Positions 8,816-16,417 are shown, numbered from the stretch's first letter. The stretch is DNA of 33,765 nucleotides from WQUF01 sp031549885 (GCA_031549885.1 JAVBPD010000116.1:1-33765); one strand, 5' to 3'. Program-made: numbers and translations. The notes: generated by a model not told the origin, from the sequence alone.

Positions 8816-10114
8816 TCACCCTAATGATTTTCCTTGTTTTCTCTTTATCTCAAGCCTTGAAGAAATATTTAATATAAAGTAAATCATTGCTTGTTTTGGC
8901 CTTAAATGTAATGGGTTTAAAAAAAATCTCTTTAAAATACTTCTAAAGCTATAGAAATCAAATCGAGCTTTTCTACAGTATTTTTGCAATTCATCAGCTG
9001 TAATTGAATTTGGGTTAAAAATTGCATCACCATATTTATAACCGTCATGAAGCCACCATTTTTCAAAGTTAAGCTTATTTTCTTTATTAAGCCTTTCATA
9101 AACACCTGTTCCTGGCATTGGAATTAAAATATTAAAATTAGCTACAGTAAAATTATAAAAGCTTGCAAATTTTATAGTATTCTCAATGGTATCTACAGTA
9201 TCAAAATCATATCCTAATACAAATGTGGCATATATTAATAATCCGTTTCTATAAATATTTTTAATTGCTCTATCATAATTATCCATTTGTAAATTAGCTA
9301 CTTTTTTCATCTTTTTTAAATTTTCTTCTTCTAAAGATTCAAACCCAATTAACACCAAAATACATCCGCTTTTTTTCATTAAAGATAAAAGTTTATCATT
9401 TAAAGCTATGTCTATGCTTATCTGGCAAGCCCATTTCTTTTTTAAAGGAGCTATGGCTTCAAAAAGTGAAATTGCAGATTCTTCATTTAAAAAAAGATTG
9501 TCATCTATAAAAAATAAAAGATCTTCATCTGTATTTTTTAACTCAAGTTTTATATCTTCTATAGATTTTTGCCTTACAGCTCCTTTATACATGGATTTAA
9601 TAGAGCAAAAATCGCAATAAAATTTACACCCTCTAGAAAATTGCATAATACTTATTTTGTGATATTTCTTTCCTAAAAATACAGCTGATTTTTGATTAAT
9701 TGGAGGAATTTTAGATAAAAACTTTGACCTATAAAATTCTTTAACTTCTCTATTTTCATAATCCTTTAAAAAGCAAGGCCAAGTATCTTCAGCATCTCCA
9801 ATAAACACAACATCAGAATGGGTTTTGCATTCATTGGGCATTATACTAGGATGAAAACCTCCCATCACTATTAAATTGTCTTCTCTTTTATACATCTTAG
9901 AAAGCTCATAAGCTCTCTTTGCCGTAAAAGTTTCCACCGAAAAAGCTATTATATCGCCATACATAATATCTGGTAAATCCTCTATTCTATCATCATAAAA
10001 TACCGTTTCATAAGCAGTTGGCGTTAATTGTTTTAAAATAGGAAATATAATTGGCTTCATAGCATCATGACTTTTTCCTTTAAACATGCTAACTCTAATT
10101 ATTATTATTTTCAA
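8816..10114 (-). CDS. B12-binding-domain radical SAM protein (copy 4), first gene of the operon
   Basis: 432 residues. The start is a TTG at 10114-10112, chosen because AGGTGA lies 6 nt upstream and because it aligns with the other copies (hydrophobic strand MKIIIIRVS). Motifs: DDRIEDLPD, IIAFSVETFTAKRAYE, MGGFHPSIMPNE, then FSRGCKFYCDFC with Cys163, Cys167 and Cys170, FFIDDNLFLNEE, IGFESLEEENLKKMKKVANL, PMPGTGVYERL and WWLHDGYKYGD. This is the same architecture as copies 1 and 3. As the promoter-proximal gene of a seven-gene operon with overlapping frames, it is likely made in at least the same amounts as the rest. Reaction unknown; a cobalamin-dependent radical methylation or cyclisation is the family expectation. 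Confidence 0.87.
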   Translation of the reverse strand: MKIIIIRVSMFKGKSHDAMKPIIFPILKQLTPTAYETVFYDDRIEDLPDIMYGDIIAFSVETFTAKRAYELSKMYKREDNLIVMGGFHPSIMPNECKTHSDVVFIGDAEDTWPCFLKDYENREVKEFYRSKFLSKIPPINQKSAVFLGKKYHKISIMQFSRGCKFYCDFCSIKSMYKGAVRQKSIEDIKLELKNTDEDLLFFIDDNLFLNEESAISLFEAIAPLKKKWACQISIDIALNDKLLSLMKKSGCILVLIGFESLEEENLKKMKKVANLQMDNYDRAIKNIYRNGLLIYATFVLGYDFDTVDTIENTIKFASFYNFTVANFNILIPMPGTGVYERLNKENKLNFEKWWLHDGYKYGDAIFNPNSITADELQKYCRKARFDFYSFRSILKRFFLNPLHLRPKQAMIYFILNISSRLEIKRKQGKSLG

Positions 10115-10159
10115 ATAAATTCACCTAACTACACCACCAAAATTAATTTTATTAATTCC

Positions 10160-10165
10160 ATTATA
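10160..10165 (-). promoter_or_regulatory. Predicted -10 of the radical SAM operon
   Basis: On the minus strand TATAAT stands at 10165-10160, 45 bp before the TTG start. A -35 match is weak (TTAAAA about 16 bp upstream). The 10115-10321 spacer is shared with the divergent hydrogenase operon and is extremely AT-rich. Confidence 0.45.
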
Positions 10166-10193
10166 CTTTTTAAATTATGTTTTTTAATAAAAA

Positions 10194-10225
10194 TTTTTTA
10201 TTTAAAAAATTTTTTATTTAAAAAA
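10194..10225. repeat. Perfect two-copy 16-bp AT repeat between divergent operons
   Basis: The 16-mer TTTTTTATTTAAAAAA occurs at 10194-10209 and again directly at 10210-10225. Each unit is a near-palindrome of A and T tracts, so the stretch should be intrinsically curved. It lies about midway between the predicted -10 boxes of the divergent operons and could act as an UP element or regulator site; that is inference. Confidence 0.8.
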
Positions 10226-10261
10226 TATTTTTTTGTTTATATATAAAAATGCTATTTTTTC

Positions 10262-10270
10262 TGGTATAAT
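10262..10270 (+). promoter_or_regulatory. Extended -10 promoter of the hydrogenase operon
   Basis: TGGTATAAT at 10262-10270 is an extended -10 (TGnTATAAT). No well-spaced -35 is visible. The start codon at 10322 follows AAAGGAGAG at about 10307-10315. Confidence 0.55.
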
Positions 10271-10321
10271 CTTTTTAATTAATCTTTTAAAAAGATAAAA
10301 AAATTAAAGGAGAGATTAAAA

Positions 10322-10840
10322 ATGATCAAAAACGCAGCCGTAAGCACCACCGCTGAATCTTTTGAAGTTCTTACAAAAGATCTCATAAAACAAATTGATT
10401 CCATCATAAAAAACAATAATAACAACTCATCAAGACTTGTAAATATACTTCTAGAGATACAAGATATAATTCCAAAACACTATATCCCAACCGAAGTAGC
10501 CGTATATGTAAGTGAAGAATTAGACCTTCCTATAAGCCAAGTATACGATGTAATTTCCTTTTATGCTGCTCTTTCACCTATGAGACGTGCAGATTATATA
10601 ATTCAAATTTGCGATAGTGTAGTTTGCAATGTAGTCGGAAACAGCGAGCTTAAAAAATCCATTGAAAAAATCATTGGAGTAAAGATTGGAGAAATAACAC
10701 AAGATGAGAAATTTGCACTTGAATTTACACCTTGTTTTGGAGCTTGTGATATTTCACCAGCAATGCGTGTCAATGGAAAAGTATATGGCCATTTAACTTC
10801 TTTTGAAAAAGTAAAAGAAATCATTTCTACTTGTATATAG
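10322..10840 (+). CDS. NuoE-like [2Fe-2S] subunit of NAD(P)H-linked [FeFe] hydrogenase
   Basis: 172 residues, a normal NuoE/HydC length. The N-terminal helical part (about 15-85) includes LVNILLEIQDIIPKHYIP and SQVYDVISFYAALS, typical of the family. The C-terminal thioredoxin-like domain carries Cys97 and Cys102 (CDSVVC), Cys138 and Cys142 (CFGAC), the four [2Fe-2S] ligands. It would pass electrons within the trimeric enzyme encoded with the next two genes. First gene of the operon: AAAGGAG ribosome binding site, 11 nt to the NuoF gene, which has its own GGAGG. No membrane segments. The subunit is also found in formate dehydrogenases and complex I, but the hydrogenase downstream settles the role. 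Confidence 0.9.
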   Translation: MIKNAAVSTTAESFEVLTKDLIKQIDSIIKNNNNNSSRLVNILLEIQDIIPKHYIPTEVAVYVSEELDLPISQVYDVISFYAALSPMRRADYIIQICDSVVCNVVGNSELKKSIEKIIGVKIGEITQDEKFALEFTPCFGACDISPAMRVNGKVYGHLTSFEKVKEIISTCI

Positions 10841-10851
10841 GAGGTTTATAA

Positions 10852-12090
10852 ATGAGTAAAACAGTAAGTTTTATTACAGAAAATTTTGATAAATATAATC
10901 CTTGCTCACTAGATTCATATCTTTCAATTGGAGGTTTTTTAGCAACCAAAAAAGCATTTTCTCTTTTACCAAATGAAGTAATCGATTTAATGAAATCATC
11001 CAGCTTGAGAGGAAGAGGAGGAGCAGAATACAGTGCATCTAGAAAATGGGCCCAAGCTGCTGCAGTTAAAGGAGATAATAAGGTGATTATCTGCAATGCT
11101 GATGAAGGTGAGCCTTGCACATTTAAAGATAGAGACATAATAAAAAAAGATCCATTTAGACTAATTGAAGGAATGATTATTTGTGGCTACACTGTAGGAG
11201 CACAAAACGGATACATTTATATTAGAGAAGAATATAGACATTTACAAGCTTCAATTAAGGAAAATATAGATGAATGTTATAAAAAAGGTTTTTTAGGCGA
11301 CAACATTTTAAACTCAGGTTTTAATTTCCATATTCATGTGTACTCTGGCGCAGGAGCTTATGTATGTGGTGAAGGTTCAACGCTTATAGAATCTATAGAG
11401 GGAAAAAGTGGAAGACCTAGAATTAAGCCACCATTTATAAAAGAATGTGGACTTTGGCAATTGCCAACTTGTGTAAACAACGTAGAAACCCTTGCAACAG
11501 CATGTGCATTAATACAAAATGGAACTGAAAAATATACACAATATGGAACTGAAAGTTCTCCAGGTACAAAAGTTATATCAATTGCTGGAAATGTAAACAA
11601 CCCTGGAAGTTATGAAATACCATTTGGTATCACCTTAAGAGAAATCATATATGAAATTGGTGGTGGTATTCCAAATGGACACAATTTAAAATTCATGCAA
11701 TTAGGTGGTGCTTCAGGTAAAATTGGACCAGCATCGCTAATAGACACACCATATACTTATGAAGATTTGAAAAAAGTAGGCCTAATTATTGGATCAGGAG
11801 CTATATTAGTTGTTGATGATAGAACTAAGGTTATAGATTTTGTGAAATCCATTCAAGATTTCTTTATTCATGAATCTTGCGGAAAATGTACGCCTTGCCG
11901 TGAAGGCAATCGTCAAATAGGAAAAATTATAGATAGATTTGCAAAGGGAATTCAAAGATCTGAAGATTTAAGCACAGCAGAACGTTTTGCAAAAATCATG
12001 AATCAATGTGCTTTTTGTGGTTTAGGAGAAACAGCTCAAAATGCATTTCTTTCTGCACTTCATCATTACCCTGAAGAATTTGGCATATAA
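10852..12090 (+). CDS. NuoF-like flavoprotein subunit of the hydrogenase (short form)
   Basis: 412 residues. This is the FMN- and NAD(P)H-binding subunit: LRGRGGAEYSASRKW (52-66), ICNADEGEPCTFKDR (80-94), GAGAYVCGEGSTLIESIEG (166-184), RIKPPF (190-195), and the C-terminal [4Fe-4S] ligands ESCGKCTPC (Cys343, 346, 349) plus Cys389 in CAFCGLGETA. It lacks both the N-terminal thioredoxin-like [2Fe-2S] domain and the C-terminal two-[4Fe-4S] domain found in HydB of well-known electron-bifurcating hydrogenases (about 600 residues). Two positions depart from the usual NuoF pattern: GEPGTFKDR reads GEPCTFKDR, and CGEETAL reads CGEGSTL, at the nucleotide-binding loop. The enzyme is soluble. Whether it bifurcates, or uses NADH or NADPH, is not decided by the sequence. 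Confidence 0.9.
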   Translation: MSKTVSFITENFDKYNPCSLDSYLSIGGFLATKKAFSLLPNEVIDLMKSSSLRGRGGAEYSASRKWAQAAAVKGDNKVIICNADEGEPCTFKDRDIIKKDPFRLIEGMIICGYTVGAQNGYIYIREEYRHLQASIKENIDECYKKGFLGDNILNSGFNFHIHVYSGAGAYVCGEGSTLIESIEGKSGRPRIKPPFIKECGLWQLPTCVNNVETLATACALIQNGTEKYTQYGTESSPGTKVISIAGNVNNPGSYEIPFGITLREIIYEIGGGIPNGHNLKFMQLGGASGKIGPASLIDTPYTYEDLKKVGLIIGSGAILVVDDRTKVIDFVKSIQDFFIHESCGKCTPCREGNRQIGKIIDRFAKGIQRSEDLSTAERFAKIMNQCAFCGLGETAQNAFLSALHHYPEEFGI

Positions 12091-12103
12091 GGAGTAGATT
12101 TTC

Positions 12104-13861
12104 ATGGATAAAATAAATATAGTTATAAATAAAAAACCATTGTCACTTGATAAGCCTATGACCATATTAGAAGCTGCAAAGCTTGTAAATATAAATATTC
12201 CTCACCTTTGTTATCATCCAGATCAAAGCATTAAAGCAAATTGTAGAATTTGTGTAGTTGAAGTAAAGGGGAGTAAAAAATTAACTTCAGCATGTTCAAC
12301 TTATGTGTGGGATAAAATGGAGATAGAAACTAATTCTAAAAAAGTTTGGGACATGCAAAAAGGCATTCTAGAACTAATACTATCAAATCATAATCAAGAT
12401 TGTTTAAAATGTGTGCGAAATGGCAATTGTGAACTTCAAAACTTATGTAGAAGGTTTAATATTTCTAGAACTAACCTTGAAGATGTGGTTGAATCACTTC
12501 CTTTAGATGATACTAATCCTTCTATAGTGAGGGATTACTCAAAATGCATAAAATGTGGTCGCTGTGTTGAAGCATGTCAGAAGGTTCAAAATGTCCATGC
12601 ATTAACTCATTCTCACCGATCTATTAATTATAGTATAGCTCCTGCATACGATCTTCCTCTTGAAAAAACCTTATGTGTTTTTTGTGGTCAATGCTCTGCA
12701 GTTTGCCCTGTAGGCGCAATTTTAGAAAATGATGAAACGCAAAAAGTTTGGGATGCAATTCATGATCCATCAAAACATGTTATTGTACAAGTAGCTCCTG
12801 CTGTAAGAGTTGCTCTTGGAGATGCTTTTAATTTTCCAAAAGGTTCAATTGTAACAGGAAAAACTGTAGCAGCGCTTAGAAGGCTTGGATTTGACGAAAT
12901 ATTTGATACAAATTTCACAGCAGATTTAACCATTATTGAAGAGGGACATGAACTCATTGACAGAGTTAAAAATGGCGGAACATTCCCTATGATAACTTCT
13001 TGTTCTCCTGGCTGGATTAATTATATAGAAGGAAAATATGAGGATTTACTCCCTCACCTATCTTCTTGCAAATCACCACAGCAAATGTTTGGGGCTTTAT
13101 CTAAGTCTTACTATGCAGAGCTTATTAATAAAGATCCAAAGGATATTATTACAGTATCTATAATGCCTTGTACAGCAAAAAAATACGAAGCATCTCGCCC
13201 GGAAATGGTTACAAATGGTGCACGTGAAGTGGATCATGTTTTAACTACAAGAGAGCTTGCCCGTATGATTGAATCAGCTGGTATTGAATTTTGTGATTTA
13301 GAGGAAGATGTATTTGATGAACCTTTTGGTATAGGTAGTGGTGCAGGTGCCATTTTTGGTGCAACTGGCGGGGTAATGGAGGCTGCTGTTAGAACTGCTT
13401 ATGAGGTAATTACAAATAAACCTTTAGGAAATATCAATTTAACCTCAGTAAGAGGGCTTGATGGTATAAAAGAAGCAGTTATTAAGATTGATGATTTAGA
13501 ACTAAAAGTAGCAGTGGCTCACGGATTAAAAAATGCAGATACTATTTTGAAACAGATTAAGGAAGGAACATGTTCTTATCATTTTGTAGAAGTAATGGCA
13601 TGCCCTGGTGGATGTATAGGTGGTGGGGGACAGCCTATAAAATCTACTATGGATGTTAAAGCAAAGAGAATAGATGCAATATATAATATTGACAAAAACA
13701 TGATTATAAGAAAATCTCATAAAAATCCAGATATCCTTCATCTTTATGATGTATTCTTGGAAAAACCACTTAGCCATAAAGCACACGATCTTCTTCATAC
13801 TCATTATTATGGCAAAAATAAGAATTATGATTTTACAAAATTAAAAGATACAGATAATTAA
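12104..13861 (+). CDS. [FeFe] hydrogenase catalytic subunit of the NuoEF-linked trimer
   Basis: 585 residues. Order of domains: N-terminal [2Fe-2S] ferredoxin domain (Cys36, 47, 50, 64), His-Cys3 [4Fe-4S] site (His96, Cys100, 103, 109), two [4Fe-4S] clusters (CIKCGRCVEAC at 148-158, CVFCGQCSAVC at 191-201), then the H-cluster domain and small subunit-like C-terminus. H-cluster motifs: L1 is TSCSPGW (298-304), L2 MPCTAKKYE (354-362), L3 MACPGGCIGGGGQP (498-511). The second Cys of the standard TSCCPGW is a Ser here. The enzyme makes or oxidises H2 in the cytoplasm, linked to NAD(P)H through the two preceding subunits. AAGGAG precedes the ATG; a strong terminator follows, closing the three-gene operon. 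Confidence 0.93.
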   Translation: MDKINIVINKKPLSLDKPMTILEAAKLVNINIPHLCYHPDQSIKANCRICVVEVKGSKKLTSACSTYVWDKMEIETNSKKVWDMQKGILELILSNHNQDCLKCVRNGNCELQNLCRRFNISRTNLEDVVESLPLDDTNPSIVRDYSKCIKCGRCVEACQKVQNVHALTHSHRSINYSIAPAYDLPLEKTLCVFCGQCSAVCPVGAILENDETQKVWDAIHDPSKHVIVQVAPAVRVALGDAFNFPKGSIVTGKTVAALRRLGFDEIFDTNFTADLTIIEEGHELIDRVKNGGTFPMITSCSPGWINYIEGKYEDLLPHLSSCKSPQQMFGALSKSYYAELINKDPKDIITVSIMPCTAKKYEASRPEMVTNGAREVDHVLTTRELARMIESAGIEFCDLEEDVFDEPFGIGSGAGAIFGATGGVMEAAVRTAYEVITNKPLGNINLTSVRGLDGIKEAVIKIDDLELKVAVAHGLKNADTILKQIKEGTCSYHFVEVMACPGGCIGGGGQPIKSTMDVKAKRIDAIYNIDKNMIIRKSHKNPDILHLYDVFLEKPLSHKAHDLLHTHYYGKNKNYDFTKLKDTDN

Positions 13862-13893
13862 AAAAAATGGTGAGAAATTCTCACCATTTTTTA
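13861..13893 (+). terminator. Rho-independent terminator after the hydrogenase operon
   Basis: A near-perfect palindrome with core GGTGAGA-AAT-TCTCACC, extended by A/T pairs on both sides and ending in TTTTTTAT. It begins at the stop codon of the hydrogenase gene. The A-tract on the left would give a T-tract on the minus strand too, so it can also stop transcription from the small gene ending at 13921. Confidence 0.85.
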
Positions 13894-13920
13894 TAGAAAG
13901 TCTATATTACTTAATGCTTT

Positions 13921-14223
13921 TCAATTTTTTAATATCATATAAATTTTCTGCTGTAACGGTTTCCACAAATCTAATATCTTTTTTAAATTATCTTTTAAAT
14001 CATCAAACATATTTGATATTACTCCAGTTAAATTTAAAAATTCGCTGGCTATTTCTTTTGATAATATATCTACTTTTTTATCTATTTTATCATCTAGCCT
14101 TTTAATATCATCTAATCTTTTAATATCATCTTTTAATGCTTCAGTCTTATCATCTAACTTCTTAAAATCCTCTTTAAATTCTCTTTGCATGTTTTCTAAA
14201 ATCTCTAAGATTTTATTTTCCAT
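13921..14223 (-). CDS. Small coiled-coil protein, unknown function
   Basis: 100 residues, highly charged, with heptad-like spacing of Leu/Ile from about residue 5 to 90; no Cys except none in motifs, no signal peptide. A hexapeptide IKRLDD is repeated in tandem and comes from a duplicated 18-bp unit (14093-14110 and 14111-14128, two mismatches). An AAGGAGG box is present but lies 13 nt before the ATG, longer than usual, with no alternative start between. It resembles the many short coiled-coil hypothetical proteins of clostridia; I do not recognise a family. Neighbours (hydrogenase, MFS transporter) give no hint. Confidence 0.6.
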   Translation of the reverse strand: MENKILEILENMQREFKEDFKKLDDKTEALKDDIKRLDDIKRLDDKIDKKVDILSKEIASEFLNLTGVISNMFDDLKDNLKKILDLWKPLQQKIYMILKN

Positions 14224-14344
14224 AGCTAGCTATATACCTCCTTAAAATTAAATTTTCTATACAAGTATGTTTAATGCATCTATACCACATATTATAAATT
14301 ATTTTATTGTAAAAAGAACTCATAAACAAGGCATAATAATTAAT

Positions 14345-15559
14345 TTATTTTTCATCATGATCCATTTTAGGAATTTTAATTTGTGTAGATAAGAAGAAAT
14401 TCAATATGGCTATCCCTGCTGCCACTGCAAACACAGCCTGATAACTACCTGTAACTGTCCAAAGAAGTCCCCCTAAAATTGGAATAGACATAGCTACGAT
14501 ATGATCTATGCTGAGGCCAGCTGAAAGCGTTGGGGTTACATCTTCTGGACTTACCGATATCTTTCTAACATATGTAGAACGTGCCATTTCTACTACACTC
14601 ATTGAACTGTCAATCACATAGCAAGCACACATGATGATAACAGCCACACCCTTTGAAAAAAAATTAGATGAGAACATGTAACCAAAGCAAATTATAAAAA
14701 GGGTTGCAGCTTCAACAGAAAGTACAAACCTCTCTCCAAGTTTATCAATGGCCTTACCTACTATGGTTCTCGTAGCTATGCTAATAATTGCAATTATAAA
14801 CCCCAAAATTGAAAACCAAATTGGACCTAAATCAAAAACTGTAATTAAAACCCAAGGAGCAAATGTTAAAAAAACTTGCTTGCGCCCACCATTTGTCATG
14901 CTTAGTATGTAATATAATGTATACCGTTTATGAAGAAAGAGCCTAGCTTTTTTCTTCTTTGTTTTTGGTTTGTCCATTTTAAGAATAATAATTGCTGCAA
15001 ACATATAAAAAACCGCTGCAATAACAAATGCAACATCATAACTCATATGAAAGAACAAGAAACCTAAACCAACTACAGCATATCCAAATAATGTTGCAAA
15101 TAAGCCATATGCACTGTAAAGTCCCAGCCGCTTTCCGTACTCTTTAGGGTCAGACAAACTCATGCCAATGCTTGGCATTAATGGCATAACAACATGTTGA
15201 CCATAGCTATACACTACAAGCCAAAGAATCATCAAACCAAATGTAGGTGCCAATAATCCCATACCAACAAGCCCAAGGGATGCTGCAACCATGCCAAGTG
15301 CAGCTAGCCTGATATCACCTAAAAATGCAACAAGACTCAGCACAAGCATAATTGTTGCACCAGGTAGTTCTCTAGGAAATTCAACCATGCCACGTTGCGT
15401 TTCATTAAGGTGATATACTACACTTAAATAATTAGCAAATATAGGAGTATATATACCAGATGCTACTCCAGTGAATGTGCTAACCAGTAACAAAAGCTTA
15501 AAATCCCTATCACTTTTAAGACGACTTTTAATATCTAATGTAATAGATCGAATATTCAT
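14345..15559 (-). CDS. Major facilitator superfamily (MFS) transporter
   Basis: 404 residues with about 12 hydrophobic segments and a basic central loop (KMDKPKTKKKKARLFLHKR, about 194-212) separating two six-helix halves, the standard MFS plan. The N-terminal half starts FKLLLLVSTFTGVASGIYTPIFANYL. The sequence does not reveal the substrate; MFS proteins of this length include drug exporters and solute symporters. The ATG at 15559 follows AGGAGA by 4-5 nt. The gene seems monocistronic: a predicted promoter lies upstream and the next minus-strand gene starts 121 nt downstream. No regulator gene is adjacent. Confidence 0.85.
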   Translation of the reverse strand: MNIRSITLDIKSRLKSDRDFKLLLLVSTFTGVASGIYTPIFANYLSVVYHLNETQRGMVEFPRELPGATIMLVLSLVAFLGDIRLAALGMVAASLGLVGMGLLAPTFGLMILWLVVYSYGQHVVMPLMPSIGMSLSDPKEYGKRLGLYSAYGLFATLFGYAVVGLGFLFFHMSYDVAFVIAAVFYMFAAIIILKMDKPKTKKKKARLFLHKRYTLYYILSMTNGGRKQVFLTFAPWVLITVFDLGPIWFSILGFIIAIISIATRTIVGKAIDKLGERFVLSVEAATLFIICFGYMFSSNFFSKGVAVIIMCACYVIDSSMSVVEMARSTYVRKISVSPEDVTPTLSAGLSIDHIVAMSIPILGGLLWTVTGSYQAVFAVAAGIAILNFFLSTQIKIPKMDHDEK

Positions 15560-15616
15560 AACGTCTCCTGTAATTTATTAGTAAAAGGTTTGTGTTAACC
15601 TATACATACTTTTTAA

Positions 15617-15646
15617 AGTATATCATATGAATATTTAAAAAAACAA
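15617..15646 (-). promoter_or_regulatory. Predicted promoter of the MFS gene
   Basis: On the minus strand TTGTTT (15646-15641) and TATACT (15622-15617) are 18 bp apart, about 58 bp before the ATG. The -10 overlaps a small inverted repeat (ATACTTT / AAAGTAT, about 15605-15621) that could be an operator. Confidence 0.4.
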
Positions 15647-15762
15647 TAAAAAAGGCCAAGGTGATGAAAAAAAACCTTTACTTTTTCTAATTCATCATGT
15701 TCTAAATTATGGTATTAAAAAATTTAAAAAAAGTTAATACTTAAAATAACAAAATAACGTTG

Positions 15763-15780
15763 GTTTGTTTTTTAACAAAC
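15763..15780. promoter_or_regulatory. Inverted repeat upstream of the WxL locus
   Basis: GTTTGTT (15763-15769), TTTT loop, AACAAAC (15774-15780) form a perfect 7-bp inverted repeat ending 21 nt before the WxL start codon. It could be a protein-binding operator or an mRNA hairpin just upstream of the ribosome binding site AAGGGA. It has no T-tract of a terminator. Confidence 0.4.
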
Positions 15781-15801
15781 TCTATTTATAAGGGAATTTA
15801 A

Positions 15802-16392
15802 ATGAAAAACATAAAGTGGTTAATCTTAATTTTAACAGTTTACTTAACTTTTTTATATTCTTTTAAAATTTGCTCTGCAACAAACATAACTGCAGAATCA
15901 GATGTATCAGTTACATTTACTCCAGGCACATTAACTTTAGTACAAATTCCAAGCATCACTTTTGGAGATAATATAATTTCTGCAAATACTAAGTTAAGCC
16001 CTGCTCAAGAAGCAAGTGTATATTTAAAAGTTATTGACTTAAGAGGTAGTGGAGTTGGATGGAAGGTAGTAGCTACATGCAGTGAGTTTACAAATGGAGT
16101 TTCCTTCACTTTACCTAGAGCGAGTATAATTTTTACAAATCCAACTGTTTCTGAGTTATTTCCTGGAATATTACCTATAACTGTGAATTCCCCAATTATT
16201 TTAGAGGCAGATGGAATATCTTCAACTAATGTTGCTATTGCCGAGGCAAATCAAGGATTAGGAAATAATACTATAGAATGGATTGGTATTGAAGGAAATA
16301 ATGAAAATGTAAATTTAAATATAATTGGAGGAACAGCAACTTTAGGAAGTCATTATGCTACTATAACTTGGTCTTTAATTGATGCTCCATAG
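15802..16392 (+). CDS. Small WxL-domain surface protein
   Basis: 196 residues. An N-terminal signal peptide (about 1-26, KWLILILTVYLTFLYSF, cleavage near CSA/T) is followed by a WxL domain that fills the rest of the protein. WxL domains bind peptidoglycan non-covalently. The two hallmarks are here: GSGVGWKVVATCSEF, where the first W-x-L reads WKV, and the C-terminal ITWSLIDAP. The gene opens the typical three-gene WxL locus (small WxL, WxL-interacting protein, large WxL). The C-terminus is almost the same as that of the large protein at 17467, showing a shared origin. AAGGGA gives the ribosome binding site. Confidence 0.88.
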   Translation: MKNIKWLILILTVYLTFLYSFKICSATNITAESDVSVTFTPGTLTLVQIPSITFGDNIISANTKLSPAQEASVYLKVIDLRGSGVGWKVVATCSEFTNGVSFTLPRASIIFTNPTVSELFPGILPITVNSPIILEADGISSTNVAIAEANQGLGNNTIEWIGIEGNNENVNLNIIGGTATLGSHYATITWSLIDAP

Positions 16393-16417
16393 CTAATATG
16401 TAAAAGGAGTTTAATAA

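Noticed and set aside
10194..10225. CRISPR-like or terminator reading of the 16-bp repeat
   Set aside because: Only two directly abutting copies without spacers, made solely of A and T; not a CRISPR array and with no GC stem for a terminator.
15760..15788. TTGGTT-N17-TATTTA as the promoter of the WxL locus
   Set aside because: The start site would fall on the ribosome binding site, leaving no usable leader.
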